The notes below the pieces were generated by a model that was not told the DNA's origin, ran no database searches, and saw nothing but the letters and a program-made list of their open reading frames with translations. DNA of 64,000 nt from Auriscalpium vulgare (Eukaryota; Basidiomycota; Agaricomycetes; Russulales; Auriscalpiaceae), in NCBI GenBank assembly GCA_019915015.1, contig JAHBBC010000029.1, positions 62,001 to 126,000 of the forward strand, read 5' to 3'. Positions within the stretch are counted from its first letter, which is position 1. Every line of letters begins with the position of its first letter. The position numbers were made by a program, and so were the translations under genes. Shown piece by piece: positions 1 through 10,862 of the stretch.

Positions 1-32
1 TATTCGTCCACTGACCCATTCACATAACTCAG

Positions 33-1420
33 GTGGCATTAGAGCGTATCAAGGAGTACTCTGAGATAGAGCGCGAGCCAGCCGAATTCGTGGAGCCACG
101 CCCTCCTGCAACCTGGCCGTCAAATGGAGCAATAGAGTGTCAAGACCTTGTGATCAGATATGCTGTGAGGAAGTTTCTTGAGTCTTATGAGCCCGTTTCG
201 ACTCCACCTCCCAGCCGGAACTTCCTAACGTCCTTCATAATGTGAACTTCTCCGTCAAGCCCGGTGAGAAGGTAAGCGGCGATGTTATCCCAGTGCGCTT
301 GTTGGTCTCTCATATCGCCACAGGTCGGTATACTTGGAAGAACTGGCTCCGGGAAGAGTACTTTGGCTCTGTCTTTCTTCCGTTTTGTCGAGGCAACGGA
401 AGGTCGCATCCTTGTGGATGGCCTCGACATCTCCAAAGTCGGACTGACGGATTTGCGGAGCAAGTTGACTATCATACCTCGCAAGTTTCTTTTGCAACTG
501 CCATTTGGCTTGTGCTGATGGTTCACTTCAGAGGACCCAACGATCTTGAGTGGGACGCTGCGGTCAACCTTGGATGTGTTTGACGAGTACAAGGATCCTG
601 AGATAGTAAGGCATTCACGAGTTTGCGTTCACCTCATTCTCCGTTAACATGGGTGTACAGTATGAGGCGCTCCGGCGTGTTCATCTGATTCCGCCTGAGG
701 GCACTGCTCAAGAGGCGGAAGACACGGTCAACGCGAATGTATTCCGCGATTTGGACTCACCTGTTTCGGAAGGGGGCGAAAACTTCTCGACAGGGTTTGT
801 GCTTCATCGGCATATCTGAATTCCCACGATGGCTAATCTGACGGAACATGCAGCGAGAAGCAACTGCTCTGCATGGCGCGTGCGATTCTCAAGCGCTCAA
901 AAGTCTTGGTTATGGATGAGGTTGGTGGCAGTGTGAATTTTCTCAGACATGTCACAGATGGCTAATGTCTTTTTCCAGGCCACTGCTAGGTGATCAACGC
1001 CACTCAGTCCTTCTCTACCCCCCTGACTCAACCCGTATCTACAGCGTGGATTATGCGACCGATGAACTGATCAGCAAGACCATAAGACAGTACGTGATCT
1101 AGGGACTGGCGGTGGCATCGCCGCTCACGTCTGGTGCTAAACTTCCACCTCAGTGAATTTGCTGACAGCACGATCCTCACCATCGCGCATCGCCTTCGCA
1201 CCGTCATTGATTACAACCGAGTAAGCTGTCCCGTGGGATATTTGAATCCTGTTGACGCAGTTTTCCTCGTTAGGTGATGCTCCTTGACGAGGGAAAGATA
1301 GTAGAATTCGACAGCCCTGCCGCGCTCCTCTCCAACCCGAACTCAAAGTTTTACGCCTTGTGCAAAGCCACGGGTGGAAACGAGTTCGCGGTGCTTAAAA
1401 AGATGGCCGGGGCAAAATAG
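33..1420 (+). CDS. ABCC-family (Yor1/MRP type) ABC transporter, C-terminal part
   Basis: This is the second nucleotide-binding domain of a full ABC exporter; the gene starts outside the window. Exons read as 33-164, 215-271, 324-480, 532-605, 661-794, 854-920, 979-989, 1045-1089, 1154-1220 and 1274-1420, and they stay in frame throughout. In order they give the linker ERIKEYSEI, Walker [10 protein letters not shown], the Q-loop IIPQDPTIL, a short signature (FSTGEKQLL), Walker [19 protein letters not shown], the H-loop IAHRLRT and a tail ending KKMAGAK. The signature reads STGEK rather than the usual LSxGQ, a variation seen in ABCC NBD2. Bases 1-32 look like the end of an intron. ABCC proteins at the plasma or vacuolar membrane export conjugates and drugs; the substrate here cannot be told. 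The family call is firm. Confidence 0.9.
481..531 (+). other. GC-AG intron in the ABC transporter
   Basis: The exon ends ATC ATA CCT C and the next bases are GCAAGT, the usual form of a GC donor. Splicing to the AG at 530-531 gives IIPQDPTIL, the conserved Q-loop of ABCC proteins. No GT donor nearby keeps both the frame and the motif. Confidence 0.75.
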
Positions 1421-2440
1421 ACGCAGAAGAAACTCGGGGGACTCGGATCGTGTGTACACTCGAGATTTGGTAATTGACCGATACGTTCAGGCAGGAAACG
1501 GGAGCTTAGCTTTTTGAACGCGGCAAAGGCGCTTATAGTGACCTCGCGCGCGGCGCATCTGGCTGATGTGCATCAATCTGTGGCTTGACTGTCACCCACC
1601 TGGGACGATGCTACTGCCCACAATGTTCCGCAGTAACCATCGCTCCTGCTGAGAAGCTGACGGGCCGACTTCGAGCCTTTTTCTGACCACCTGGCTCGAT
1701 GACGTCTCCAGGTACGCACACTACCCGGTCAAGGAACCGGCGTTGCTATGTACGGGTTTCTCTGCCAGCCGGGCATTGCTGGTGAGCGTGCCACAGGCCT
1801 GGTTGCATAGGTTGGATTTGGAGTCCCCATTCGAGTCAGGATGTCTGATGATGGCGCAGTAGATCATCAGGATACGCAAGGGCGTGTCAGGTATGTAAGT
1901 AATTTGGTGCTTGACCATGGCGACACTATTGCCTGCTTTCTATAGGCACGGGTTCTCGTCTCCGGTTCCTTAGAGCTTCCCTTCTCCTCAGCTCGTGTCG
2001 CTCGGTATCAATGGAAAGACCTGGGAGAAGGCAACCGACCTTCGAAACATATATAGTTGGCCACCATGGGGAACAGACACAGTCACTCCTTTTCCGTGCC
2101 CCTTCGCTGCCCCTTCCCTGCGCTGGGATTTCGCTGGCCGTCGCCCTTCTGCCCTTGCCCACTTGACGTATGTTATTTGTCTGCGCAGGATTGTTTAAGA
2201 CTGACGCGTACTATATGTCGCAGGTGGTTTTCGAGGCTTTATATCCGTAGTGTCTTTCGCCCAGGATGGCGAACCGCGCAGACATTGCTGGACAGTCGAG
2301 GAGATCCTCTGGTGGCAGGCGTCGTCAGTCTTCTCGTTGTCCACTTATGCTGAGTCGCCCTACTGATCACGCATCGAACAGACTGGCACGTCTCACGGAT
2401 AAATCCGCCCTCTGAGAGGGATTCTTCCGATGGCCCGAAC
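1421..2440. other. Intergenic or unresolved 5' region
   Basis: No gene is recognised here. Short open frames exist, for example 2057-2353 on plus, but none has a recognisable domain. The frame of the following membrane protein stays open upstream of its first ATG to an AG at 2380-2381, so one or more 5' exons of that gene, possibly encoding a signal peptide, may lie in this stretch. Confidence 0.4.
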
Positions 2441-2551
2441 ATGTCTTCGGCGACAGCGCAGAATCAGTCATCTCATAACGATGATAAGGACGGTCACGGC
2501 GACGATCGCGACTCGAACGGCACCGGGGGTTCGAATGGTAACAGCGGCAGC

Positions 2552-2583
<32 letters not shown>

Positions 2584-3632
2584 TGGTGGCGGCAATAGTG
2601 GCGGTAACTCCAACGGCAATGCCATCAGCAGCAATGCGAGCAACAACGGCAATGCCGCCAAAGCGACCAAACCAAACACTCCCCCCTCGAAGCCGCCATG
2701 CTTCTATCCATGTGTGAGCAACAGCGACCCGAAACTTCTCTATTCCCCTGGTTGGACATTAGTGCCGCCATCGTTTTTCACATCCGCGATGACGCCTACC
2801 GACGTCCTGCACCGAACGTCGCTGTCGGGTTCGAATGTCACATTCACCTTCAACGGTGGGCCGCCTCTATTACGATTGCATGAGTGTCTCTGACTATCAA
2901 TGCCTTAGCCACTGCTATCGTCGTGTTCGGCATCGTCCCGAAGAACAACGGGACCACGGCAGTCGCGAGCTATACTGTCGACGGGCAGATACCGAGCACG
3001 CCGGTTGTCCCGAACTCTGAGCAGGAGCTCCTGCAGCCGCTCTTTACCTCCGGGGGCCTTCTTCCGGGTCAGTCACATAATCTGACAATTACCGTCACAG
3101 ACGGCAGCAATGCGCCATATACACTTTCGCATTTCTTGTTAGACGGTCCCCTGTCCATGCAGAAAATGAACCCACCCCATGCCGTGGGACCGGCTAGGGA
3201 CACCATCATCATCGCGGCCGCTTTGGGGTCTTTTATCGTCTTGCTGCTTGCGGGTATGCTGCTCTCCTGGTTCCTGCGAAGGAGACGAGCACGCGCGGGC
3301 CTCGCGCAGCCTTGGAGGCGCAACTTCCAGCAAGGCAGCAGTTCAGGTGTGTATGTGATCCCTGGACGAGCGAGAGAGTATTAACATGATGAGTTGCAGG
3401 CCCGACATTGACGTCCAGCGCGTCCATCGTGCGCGGTTACTCCGTCCGGGATTCCTCCTTCTACCCCTACGTCCCCCGGAGTCGCGACACCGCGATCACC
3501 TTCGATTTGCCGTCCGCCTCCCCTCCTGCGCGCGTGCCCAGTCTCCCTCCCCCGCCGCCCTCCGAACCCAAAGCCTCTTACTTGAAGTACGTGCCGCCGG
3601 AAGACAGCTTGTCGGGCAAGAATTGGTTCTGA
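2441..3632 (+). CDS. Single-pass membrane protein with Ser/Asn/Gly-rich N-terminus
   Basis: Exons 2441-2855, 2909-3346 and 3400-3632 give 361 residues. Residues 1-75 are Ser/Asn/Gly-rich with a poly-Ser run. Next comes a compact ectodomain holding YSPGWTL, SNVTFTFN and IVVFGIVPKNNGTTAV, a pattern common in Agaricomycete surface proteins. A transmembrane segment (IIIAAALGSFIVLLLAGMLL) is followed by Arg-rich LRRRRAR and a cytosolic Pro/Ser tail ending SLSGKNWF. No signal peptide precedes the first Met used here, so a missing 5' exon is likely. Similar proteins are usually annotated only as hypothetical transmembrane proteins; the function is unknown. Confidence 0.65.
2553..2582 (+). repeat. 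(GCA)n microsatellite encoding poly-Ser
   Basis: About ten uninterrupted trinucleotides, read as AGC (Ser) codons inside the first exon of the membrane protein. The track is likely to vary in length between strains. Confidence 0.85.
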
Positions 3633-4093
3633 TGTCCGAGCCGGATGTGAGTGGTTTGAGTGTCGCGCATGTCTTCTGCGATAGGGTTCTATGGCGTTGG
3701 TGGAGGATGAGGACTATTTGGACCAGCTTGGATACCGATCCCATATGCCGCGTGCACTGTTGGACCACAGCTTTCGCTCTTCGCATCCGGGGCATGTTAC
3801 TGTATCCACGTCAGAGAATGTAGCCTTAATATGTACATTGTACCAGGGATTTGTCTTGTATCCGTCGGCGACATGGCAGTTGGTGATGAACAGCGGCCGT
3901 GTGAATGTCGCCTCGCGCGGGCAGAAATATTGCGCATCGACCGCCACGTCGGTCTCGCGACCCGGTCACCGTCATTCCAGCTGCCTCGCCGGCTCTACGC
4001 AGTGAGGATATCGTGCTAGCGTTTTTCGCACGTCTTGCTGATACTATCTGCGCACCCATTACCGTCCCAGCCTCAGGCTTCTACGACCGAGCC
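3633..4093. other. Intergenic, no gene seen
   Basis: A 461 bp gap between the membrane protein stop and the ERV25 start. The open frame running into ERV25 from 3905 lacks conserved sequence and is taken as leader. Confidence 0.6.
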
Positions 4094-4943
4094 ATGCCAC
4101 CCCATTCTGCCCGAACGCTCTCCTTGCTCCCCATTTTCGCCCTCCTACTCCTCCTGCTATCACACCCGACAAGCGCCATCAAGTTCAACCTCCCCGCATA
4201 CCGCTACCCGCCTGCAAAGTGCATATGGAACGCTGCGCACCCGAACGCGCTGGTCATTGTCACCGCGAACGTCGGGCCCGGCCAGGACCAGCGCGTCGAC
4301 ATCGAGATCATTGACTCAAGCCCGCAGAAGAACGTGTACCTGCACAAGAAGGGAATAAAGGGCGAAACGCGGTTGGCCGTCACCGCACACTCAGAGGGCG
4401 AGGTTGGCGTGTGCTTCCGGAATTATCTGGATCATGGTGCGTTGCTTCACTCGTCGAATGTCACTTTCACTGGGTACTTATGCTGGGTGGAACGCAGACG
4501 TCCCTTCACAAGAGGCAAAAAAGCGCTCGAGGGTCATCGACTTGGACGTCGACATTGGTGCGGATGCTGTGGATTATAAGTGCGCAGTTTTATAACCTGT
4601 GGCTCCGGCGCACGAAGACTGACGGCACGAGCGCATAGTGCTATAGCAAACCAGGAGTCTCTATCGGGCCTCGAGACAGAGATGCGCAAACTTGAAGGTA
4701 TCATCAAGGAGGTTGTCGACGAACTTCAATACCTCAAGACCCGCGAAGAGCGGTTTCAAACTACGAATTGTGCGTCTCCGGTCTTGTACCTCTCGACCTA
4801 CACTCATGCCGCGCACAATAGTATCTACGAACATCCGTGTACAGAATTTCGCGTGGTTCTCGATCCTAGCCCTCGTGCTGCTCGGCATGTGGCAAATATT
4901 CCACTTGCGGGCGTTCTTTAAGCGCAAGTGGCTCATAGACTGA
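4094..4943 (+). CDS. ERV25: p24-family cargo receptor, Erv25 (p24 delta)
   Basis: Erv25 works in COPII/COPI vesicles between ER and Golgi, in a complex with other p24 proteins. Exons 4094-4436, 4498-4579, 4639-4769 and 4822-4943 give 225 residues, the usual size. It has a signal peptide (LLPIFALLLLLLSHPTSA), a GOLD domain starting IKFNLPAYRYPPAKC and including SPQKNVYLHKKGIKGETRLA and GEVGVCFRNYLDH, a coiled coil (SGLETEMRKLEGIIKEV), one transmembrane helix (FSILALVLLGMWQIF), and a short tail FFKRKWLID with the double-Phe and basic sorting signals. Paired Cys residues of the GOLD domain are present. The start is the ATG directly before the signal peptide. It converges on DUS1. Confidence 0.95.
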
Positions 4944-5180
4944 GCGTCGCCTTGACGGCGACAGTGGGATGGATGTATTTATGTATACAGGGCCTGAGTA
5001 ATGGATATCCGGCGTCGCTGAACGCCAACGTGTCTCCCGAGCGTGAATGCCGGCAGTTATCCAAGGAAGACGCTAAATCATCCGACAGTATTGGATGGCG
5101 AGTCGCCGGCTTACCTCCCGTCGCCCCGAAGGCATTCCCTGATAACAGCGGACCTTTTAATCGTCAAGCCCGGGTTGTCG

Positions 5181-6461
5181 CTATGGGCTTCTCGGCACGT
5201 CAAAAATATCATTGAGCCCGAAATTCTCATCTGTCCAACTCTCCGTTTTCTCTGCCTCTTCTTCATCGGACATTATCGAGGCCACTCCTCCTCGCCACCG
5301 GCGTACGCGATCACTCATGAGGACTTCAATCTCGTCGACGGATGCGCACTGCCCCAAGCGCGCATCAAACTGTCTGAACCAAGGCTGTCGTTGGCTATTT
5401 TCGAGGATCAAGACGGGAAACATGCTGACATGACAGAACTGACCATTGGAACGACATAATATGCCGTACATGTGTCTGTATGGTCTGAAGGGTGGCAGTG
5501 TCGGGATAGGCGCGACAGAACTCGAGATACTCAAGGGACATGGCGACCGGGTCCGACAGTTTAGCTTCGAAAAGACTGCGATTGTGTCAAAAATCGAGGG
5601 GATCACCCGACAGTCCAGCGAGACTCACTGCGGATTGCCGAGGAGCGTCTCGCCGACCATGACTCCACTTGCGCCAGTCTCTTCCATATTATGCTTCACG
5701 TCCTCCCATGTCCGTACGTTCCCATTACTGACGACCGGCACTTGAAGCTTTTGGACAAGGTTCTTCACAACCGAGAGATCCGCCGCGCCGTGTCGCCGCC
5801 GCCGAGCAGACGCATGGCGCGCGTGCAAGGTAACGTAGGCGGCACCAGATGCCGCGAGAGATTGCGCAAGGGGGAACGTGGCAACTGTCGGCGTGCAGAG
5901 ACGCAGCTTCGCCGACACAGGTACCGGAAGCGCATGCGAAAGCGACGACACTACAATGTGCACACATAAGGACAGACAAGACGCCGAATAGCAGTAAACG
6001 CACCGAGGTTTTGCACAAGCGGCCAGTCCTTCTGCCCGAGGAGGTACGCCCCGAAATGCTCATCCCGCGCGACCTCCTGCGGACATCCCAAGTTAAGATC
6101 TGCGCGGCTTCGCAGAGCCCATCAGAGCGCACCCTTTTCCCGCACGGAACAGAAACACCGCTGTCGCCGACGCACCTATCCCGTCGCACAGGTCCACCAC
6201 CGTCCGAGCGCCGCGCACGAGAGTCTCTGCGTCGTTCCCACAGAGCTGCACGACCACAGGCCCCGCGGTCTGCCTGCCCAATGCGAGCGCACGGCGATTG
6301 AAGGCGATGTAGTCGGGGTCAGAGAGAAGGAGGGAGGGCCGGAGCATCTGGGTGTATGAGAGCGTGGCGCCGTGCGCGTGCACGAGCGCCCGGAAGGGCG
6401 TGTCGGACTGTTTGACCATCGGTGCGGCTATGTAGCGCAAGTCGAGATTGTCGATATGCAT
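5181..6461 (-). CDS. DUS1: tRNA-dihydrouridine synthase, Dus1 type
   Basis: An FMN enzyme that reduces uridine in the tRNA D-loop (positions 16/17 in yeast Dus1). Exons 6461-6176, 6099-6004, 5950-5629, 5575-5444 and 5394-5181 give 349 residues. The TIM-barrel begins LRYIAAPMVKQSDTPFRALV, followed by PVVVQLCGND, the catalytic motif DLNLGCPQEVAR with its active-site Cys, the HARHASARRR segment (usually HGRTREQK in the family), PVVSNGNVRTWEDV and the FMN-phosphate region GASGVMVGETLLGNP. The C-terminus has a helical part (PWFRQFDARLGQCASVDEIE) and an acidic tail. The usual GRT segment is changed to ARHAS and deserves checking. Overall identity is secure. Confidence 0.93.
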
Positions 6462-7173
6462 GGTAGTGGTCGGAACGTAGCGGTGGCAGTTGAGATTACT
6501 GTGGTTATGGTTACCGGTTTCCGACTCGGAGGCAGCATCACCGCCCATCCGAGTCGCGAAACGATTATCTATCATATATAATATTTCCACGGTCCACGTC
6601 TTCATCGGCCATCCTAGACGACACAAGCCAAAGGAACGCCGTGCTCCCTCAAAGGATCTGATGCCATAGCATCTCGACACTTAACGTCAATAATAACTGT
6701 GCTGTACTTAGCCTTCCTGGTTCCCACATTGCCGCAGGCCTACTGCCACCAGGCTTTTGATCGTTGTAATTCCGATCGCCTAGATACTTACGCAGAGAAT
6801 CTCTTGGCGGCCCTTGGCATGATGGATCTTACAAGCCTGGGCTCAACCTAGGCGAAGTAGTTCTGCGCGCCGCCGACGTCTGCTCTGAACCTCCTGGGGC
6901 TATTTCGAGTCTTTCGACTGCAAGGCATTTCCATAAGTCTATCTTTCGCCACTTTCTAGACCCCGTTCTCTCACAGAAGTGGAGCAGACAACGACCATCA
7001 GCGCCGGGAAAGGCAGTCTCATATAATGTTAATGGTTGGTTGTAAGTACCTCACCGTGTGCACCGCATGCCGCTACATTACATTGAATTGTCTGATGGAT
7101 CCCCATCATCTTCGCGGAGGCCCATAGACTGTTTCACCGCTCGCACATCCGGCGTTCCTTGATCAACGAGCTC
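6462..7173. other. DUS1 upstream region and shared 5' flank of precursor gene 1
   Basis: No gene is seen. From about 6710 the sequence resembles, with gaps, the stretches before the second (11530-12056) and third (14150-14674) repeat-precursor genes. Shared words include TTTTGATCGT near 6760 and a CATCATC box before the TATA element. It therefore marks the upstream part of the duplicated block. Confidence 0.55.
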
Positions 7174-7179
7174 TATAAA
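7174..7179 (+). promoter_or_regulatory. TATA box of precursor gene 1
   Basis: TATAAA in the context CTCTATAAAAGTGGAGC, 155 bp before the ATG. The same word occurs at the same relative place before genes 2 and 3. Confidence 0.7.
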
Positions 7180-7333
7180 AGTGGAGCCTTCATGTTTTGG
7201 GATCTCCAGCTGAGCTCACCTTCGTTCATCCTTTTCTCGGTACAGGATACCATTGGTGCATTCTTCCACGATCCTTCCTGCAGTTTATCCTTTCGACGAT
7301 TTATCTTTCATCACATCCATTCTTTAATCGACA

Positions 7334-9131
7334 ATGCACGCCTCCACTGTTGCTCTGACTCTCGCCCTCGTGGCCGCCTCCGCATCCGCTGCACCCCTTC
7401 CGACGAACCCTCAGTGAGTTTCTGTCCGCTCGCACATCAAACGAGCCTGACAAGTGGACTATGTCCTCAGGCCTGTCTTCGCGCGCAGCGTCGGCCAGGA
7501 TATTGAGAACGTTGCCGGTGACGCCATCAGCGCCCTGCCCACGATCCTCAAGCTCGCCAAGTTCATCCCTTTCCGGTGCGTCCTCTGTGCGAATGTTTAC
7601 TTATACGCGGAAATCTAACTCGGGTCTACAGCCGCGAGGACGAGTTTGAGGCTCGCGATATTGGTTCAGACATCGAGAACGTTGCCGGTGATGCCATCAG
7701 CGCCCTGCCTACCATCCTCAAATTCGCCAAGTTCCTGAAGCGCGAGGAGGTCGACGTTCGCGGCATCGGCTCGGACATCGAGACCGTCGCCGGCGACGCG
7801 GCCAAGTTCCTCCCTCTCCTCGCTGGGTTCCTCAAGCGCGACGTCGGTTCAGACATCGAGAACATTGCCGGTGACGCGGCCAGCTTCCTCCCCACCATCC
7901 TCAAGTTCGCCAAGTTCCTGAAGCGCGAGGAGGTTGAGGAGCGCTCTGTTGGCTCAGACATCGAAAACGTTGCCGGTGACGCGATCAGCGTCCTGCCCAC
8001 CATCCTCAAGTTCGCCAAGTTCCTGAAGCGCGAGGAGGTCGACGTTCGCGGCATCGGCTCGGACATCGAGACCGTCGCCGGCGACGCGGCCAAGTTCCTC
8101 CCCCTCCTCGCTTCATTCCTCAAGCGCGAGGAGGTTGAGGGGCGCAGCATCGGCTCAGACATCGAGACCGTCGCCGGTGACGCTGCCAAGTTCCTCCCTC
8201 TTCTCGCTGGGTTCCTCAAGCGCGAGGAGGTTGAGGGGCGCTCTGTCGGTTCGGACATCGAGAACGTTGCCGGCGACGCCATCAGCGTCCTGCCCACCAT
8301 CCTCAAGTTCGCCAAGTTCCTGAAGCGCGAGGAGGTCGACGTTCGCGGCATCGGCTCGGACATCGAGACCGTCGCCGGCGACGCGGCCAAGTTCCTCCCT
8401 CTCCTCGCTGGGTTCCTCAAGCGCGACGTCGGTTCGGACATCGAGAACATCGCCGGCGACGCGGCCAGCTTCCTCCCCACCATCCTCAAGTTCGCCAAGT
8501 TCCTGAAGCGCGAGGAGGTTGAGGAGCGCTCTGTTGGCTCAGACATCGAGAACGTTGCCGGTGACGCGATCAGCGTCCTGCCCACCATCCTCAAGTTCGC
8601 CAAGTTCCTGAAGCGCGAGGAGGTCGACGTTCGCGGCATCGGCTCAGACATCGAGACCGTCGCCGGTGACGCGGCCAAGTTCCTCCCTCTCCTCGCTGGG
8701 TTCCTCAAGCGCGATGTCGGTTCGGACATCGAGAGCGTTGCCGGTGACGCGATCAGCGTCCTGCCCACCATCCTCAAGTTCGCCAAGTTCCTGAAGCGCG
8801 AGGAGGTCGACGTTCGCGGCATCGGCTCGGACATTGAGACCGTCGCCGGCGATGCGGCCAAGTTCCTCCCTCTCCTCGCTGGGTTCCTCAAGCGCGAGGA
8901 GGTTGAGGGGCGCTCTGTCGGTTCGGACATCGAGACCGTTGCCGGGGACGCCATCAGCGCATTGCCCACCATCCTCAAGTTCGCCAAATTCCTTCCCATC
9001 AGGTTCGTAATCGCACTGCTTCTTGTTGTCCCGAGCTTCATTCTGACGAGATCATCTCAACTTTGTCCAGGCGCGAGTACGAGAGCATCGTGGCAGACAT
9101 GGCCGCACGCTCGATTAACGACTTGGATTAG
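7334..9131 (+). CDS. KEX2-processed repeat peptide precursor 1
   Basis: Exons 7334-7413, 7471-7575, 7632-9002 and 9071-9131 give 538 residues. The signal peptide is MHASTVALTLALVAASASA. About 15 units of 28-36 residues follow, most ending FLKR. Typical units open with an acidic spacer ending in Arg (EEVDVR, EEVEGR, EEVEER), then GxGSDIExVAGDA and a hydrophobic end such as FLPLLAGFL or ISVLPTILKFAKFL. Three units lack the spacer and begin DVGSDIE. The tail REYESIVADMAARSINDLD is not repeated. Lys-Arg is the Kex2 site in the late Golgi, so the likely products are many secreted copies of amphipathic peptides. The layout matches fungal KEX2-processed repeat proteins, such as Ustilago Rep1, in design but not in sequence. 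The peptide function is unknown. Confidence 0.85.
7477..9008 (+). repeat. In-frame tandem repeats of precursor 1
   Basis: About 15 units of 84-108 bp. Two unit types alternate: one ending AAKFLPLLAGFLKR and one ending LPTILKFAKFLKR. Units starting GACGTTCGCGGCATCGGCTC recur at about 7753, 8041, 8341, 8629 and 8809. The near-identical DNA implies recent unit duplication or gene conversion. Confidence 0.9.
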
Positions 9132-9884
9132 ATTGATGACCTTCATGACCTTTTATTTTTGTCGATTTATTGGGATCTGCAGTATTTATCACTTCGTTAC
9201 ATCTCTCATTAATGGATGCACCTTTGGTTTTGTCTCGGGAATATTACTCGCGAATCGTGCTTGCTAGCGTTCTTCCTATCCCCTGCGCCTACAACAGCCA
9301 GAGCATGATAGAGGCGCACGATACTATAGTACATGTCCCTTGGCGGGTGAAGCTCCGCAACGTCCACTATATTGGCCGAAACCTCGGCCGTCATCGTGGG
9401 CCACTACTAGTCCTTTATTGGTCTCTCGTTGAAGACGGTCACCCCGGAGGTAAGTACCTGCTCCTCCGAGTCTAACATATGATTATCTTCGTGCTTGTTC
9501 CCGGAGCAGGGATGCTCCATTATTTACAGTCAGAGAAGAGGTTCCTAGTCACTAGTGGCCGCGTGGCAGCGAGTGTGACCGCATATATGTCAGTAATAGT
9601 CCTGCCAACTTTGAACTAAGTAGGGTGTCTTGTTCGGAATCCGATCGAAGCATAGGCATGACCCTCAAGGCACACCACACCATAGCCTCGCGCAAGAATA
9701 GCCTCAGCGCATTCCAGGATAGCTATGCGTGTGGTATTAGAAGAAGAGACACAAGACCTGAGCTGGGTAGCCGACGGCCGCAAAGCAAAGCAGACAGGGA
9801 ACAAAATGCACGGCAACAACGCGCTTCGCCAGGTCCGCAAGGAGTAGAGAAAAGGCGCGGCGAGTAAGGGGAGAGGTTTAAGGT
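9132..9884. other. 3' flank of precursor gene 1, shared between blocks
   Basis: No gene is seen. Segments match the 3' flanks of the other two blocks (13115-13796 and 16183-16850), including the stop-proximal ATTGATGACCTT and the CCGATC...CACACCAT stretch near 9640-9690. Confidence 0.6.
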
Positions 9885-9934
9885 AGACGAAGACGCGCCG
9901 GCGGCCGGGCGGGGTGCTCTTGCCCGTGCGCACG
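9885..9934 (-). pseudogene. Remnant of SRRM1-like 3' end, block 1
   Basis: About 50 bp resembles the last exon of the intact gene at 16851-16910, with shared GACGAGGACGC-like and GTGCTCTTGC...GTGCGCACGAC words. The similarity stops abruptly at about 9934. Confidence 0.5.
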
Positions 9935-10862
9935 ACTAGTAGTCTCCGTAGCTGACTTTGACATATGTTACTATCTGTCTTGTGCACAGCTCCTGTGTAT
10001 GTCGGCTGGTGTCATAATTGCCGCGGGGAACTTTCCTGTACTACTCACCGATTTCGAGTTCGGCGGACCAGATTGAAGTGCAATGGGCGAGCACGCAGCA
10101 GTCGTGAGCCGCGAAGGGCGTTATCGCCAAGATGCCGGCAGGTGACCGGCGACCAGTAACGTGTGTATCTTCGGTCTGAGGTCTCACGTCACAGTGCAGC
10201 GTGCGGGCCGCGAGATTCGGTTGGGCGGCCTAGTACGCATGTTCAGTCGTGGCAAGCGAAGGTGCATTTACATACTTACATGACACCTTGTATGCACCGA
10301 GTTGCTAGGCTGGCCTTTGCATCGAAACCGAATGCCCATGCTTTCTGAACGGCGGGAGACAGGGAAGGCCAGAGTAGGGGCTGCCGGAGGCCCCGGGGAC
10401 AAAATAAGCCAGGAAGCGTGAGGATGGTCGAACACCAGAGGAAATTGGATCAAATTTTCGTCCGGCACCCTGAAAAACACCGGCCACTCACATCTAAACT
10501 TCTCGAGTACCCGGCAACCCAAAGACGACGCAGCGGCGCGTTGTAGCCTCCATCGATCGCAAACGCACGTCCGCTCGTAGATAGATGCAGACTGACTAAA
10601 GACCACAGGTCGTTATGCAGGTTGAGCTCCTGGAGTAAAGCACTCTCAGAACCAAGTCCCAGGCTCACCAACGTCAAAGCCAAAGTAAGTATACATACAG
10701 GGATCCTGAACTCTGCAAAGCCAGCCCACGCGGCCACTGTTTCCGGTCCAGGTCCTGTCCCAGTCATATCCATTTGCTGGGAGTGGAAAAAGAGAGAACG
10801 CCATCTTGCCGCAGCCAGTGGAGAGAGGGAGAGCGAAGGGGCTGGTAGTCATGACTACTAGT
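9935..10862. mobile_element. Possible inserted segment with 10 bp inverted ends
   Basis: The similarity between blocks breaks here. The segment begins ACTAGTAGTC (9935-9944) and a perfect inverted copy, GACTACTAGT, lies at 10853-10862. No transposase was found and no clear target-site duplication. The inverted ends could be chance: a palindrome, TAGTCATGACTA, overlaps the right one. Treat it as unexplained inserted DNA of about 0.93 kb. Confidence 0.3.
10450..10773 (-). CDS. Unrecognised open frame inside the inserted segment
   Basis: A 107-residue frame beginning MDMTGTGPGPETVAAW, with a hydrophobic stretch (RIPVCILTLALTLVSLGLG) and a segment SGRAFAIDGGYNAPLRR. Two stretches could be introns: GTATGT...CTCCAG near 10630-10690, and GTGAGTGG...TTTCAG near 10470-10490. 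The coding status is therefore unclear. No family is recognised. It may be a small membrane protein, a gene fragment or noise. Confidence 0.2.
   Translation of the reverse strand: MDMTGTGPGPETVAAWAGFAEFRIPVCILTLALTLVSLGLGSESALLQELNLHNDLWSLVSLHLSTSGRAFAIDGGYNAPLRRLWVAGYSRSLDVSGRCFSGCRTKI

Noticed and set aside
3905..4093. Open frame extending ERV25 upstream by 63 codons
   Set aside because: A signal peptide starts at 4094; the upstream residues would bury it.
7477..9008. Regular repeats suggesting a CRISPR array or minisatellite
   Set aside because: Units are 84-108 bp, always multiples of three, in frame, with no unique spacers, in a eukaryotic genome.
7626..9041. A 471-codon open frame on the minus strand opposite precursor gene 1 (and similar ones opposite genes 2 and 3)
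   Set aside because: They are antisense shadows. The plus strand has the signal peptide, introns and Kex2 sites; the minus frames are open only because the repeated DNA lacks stops in that frame.
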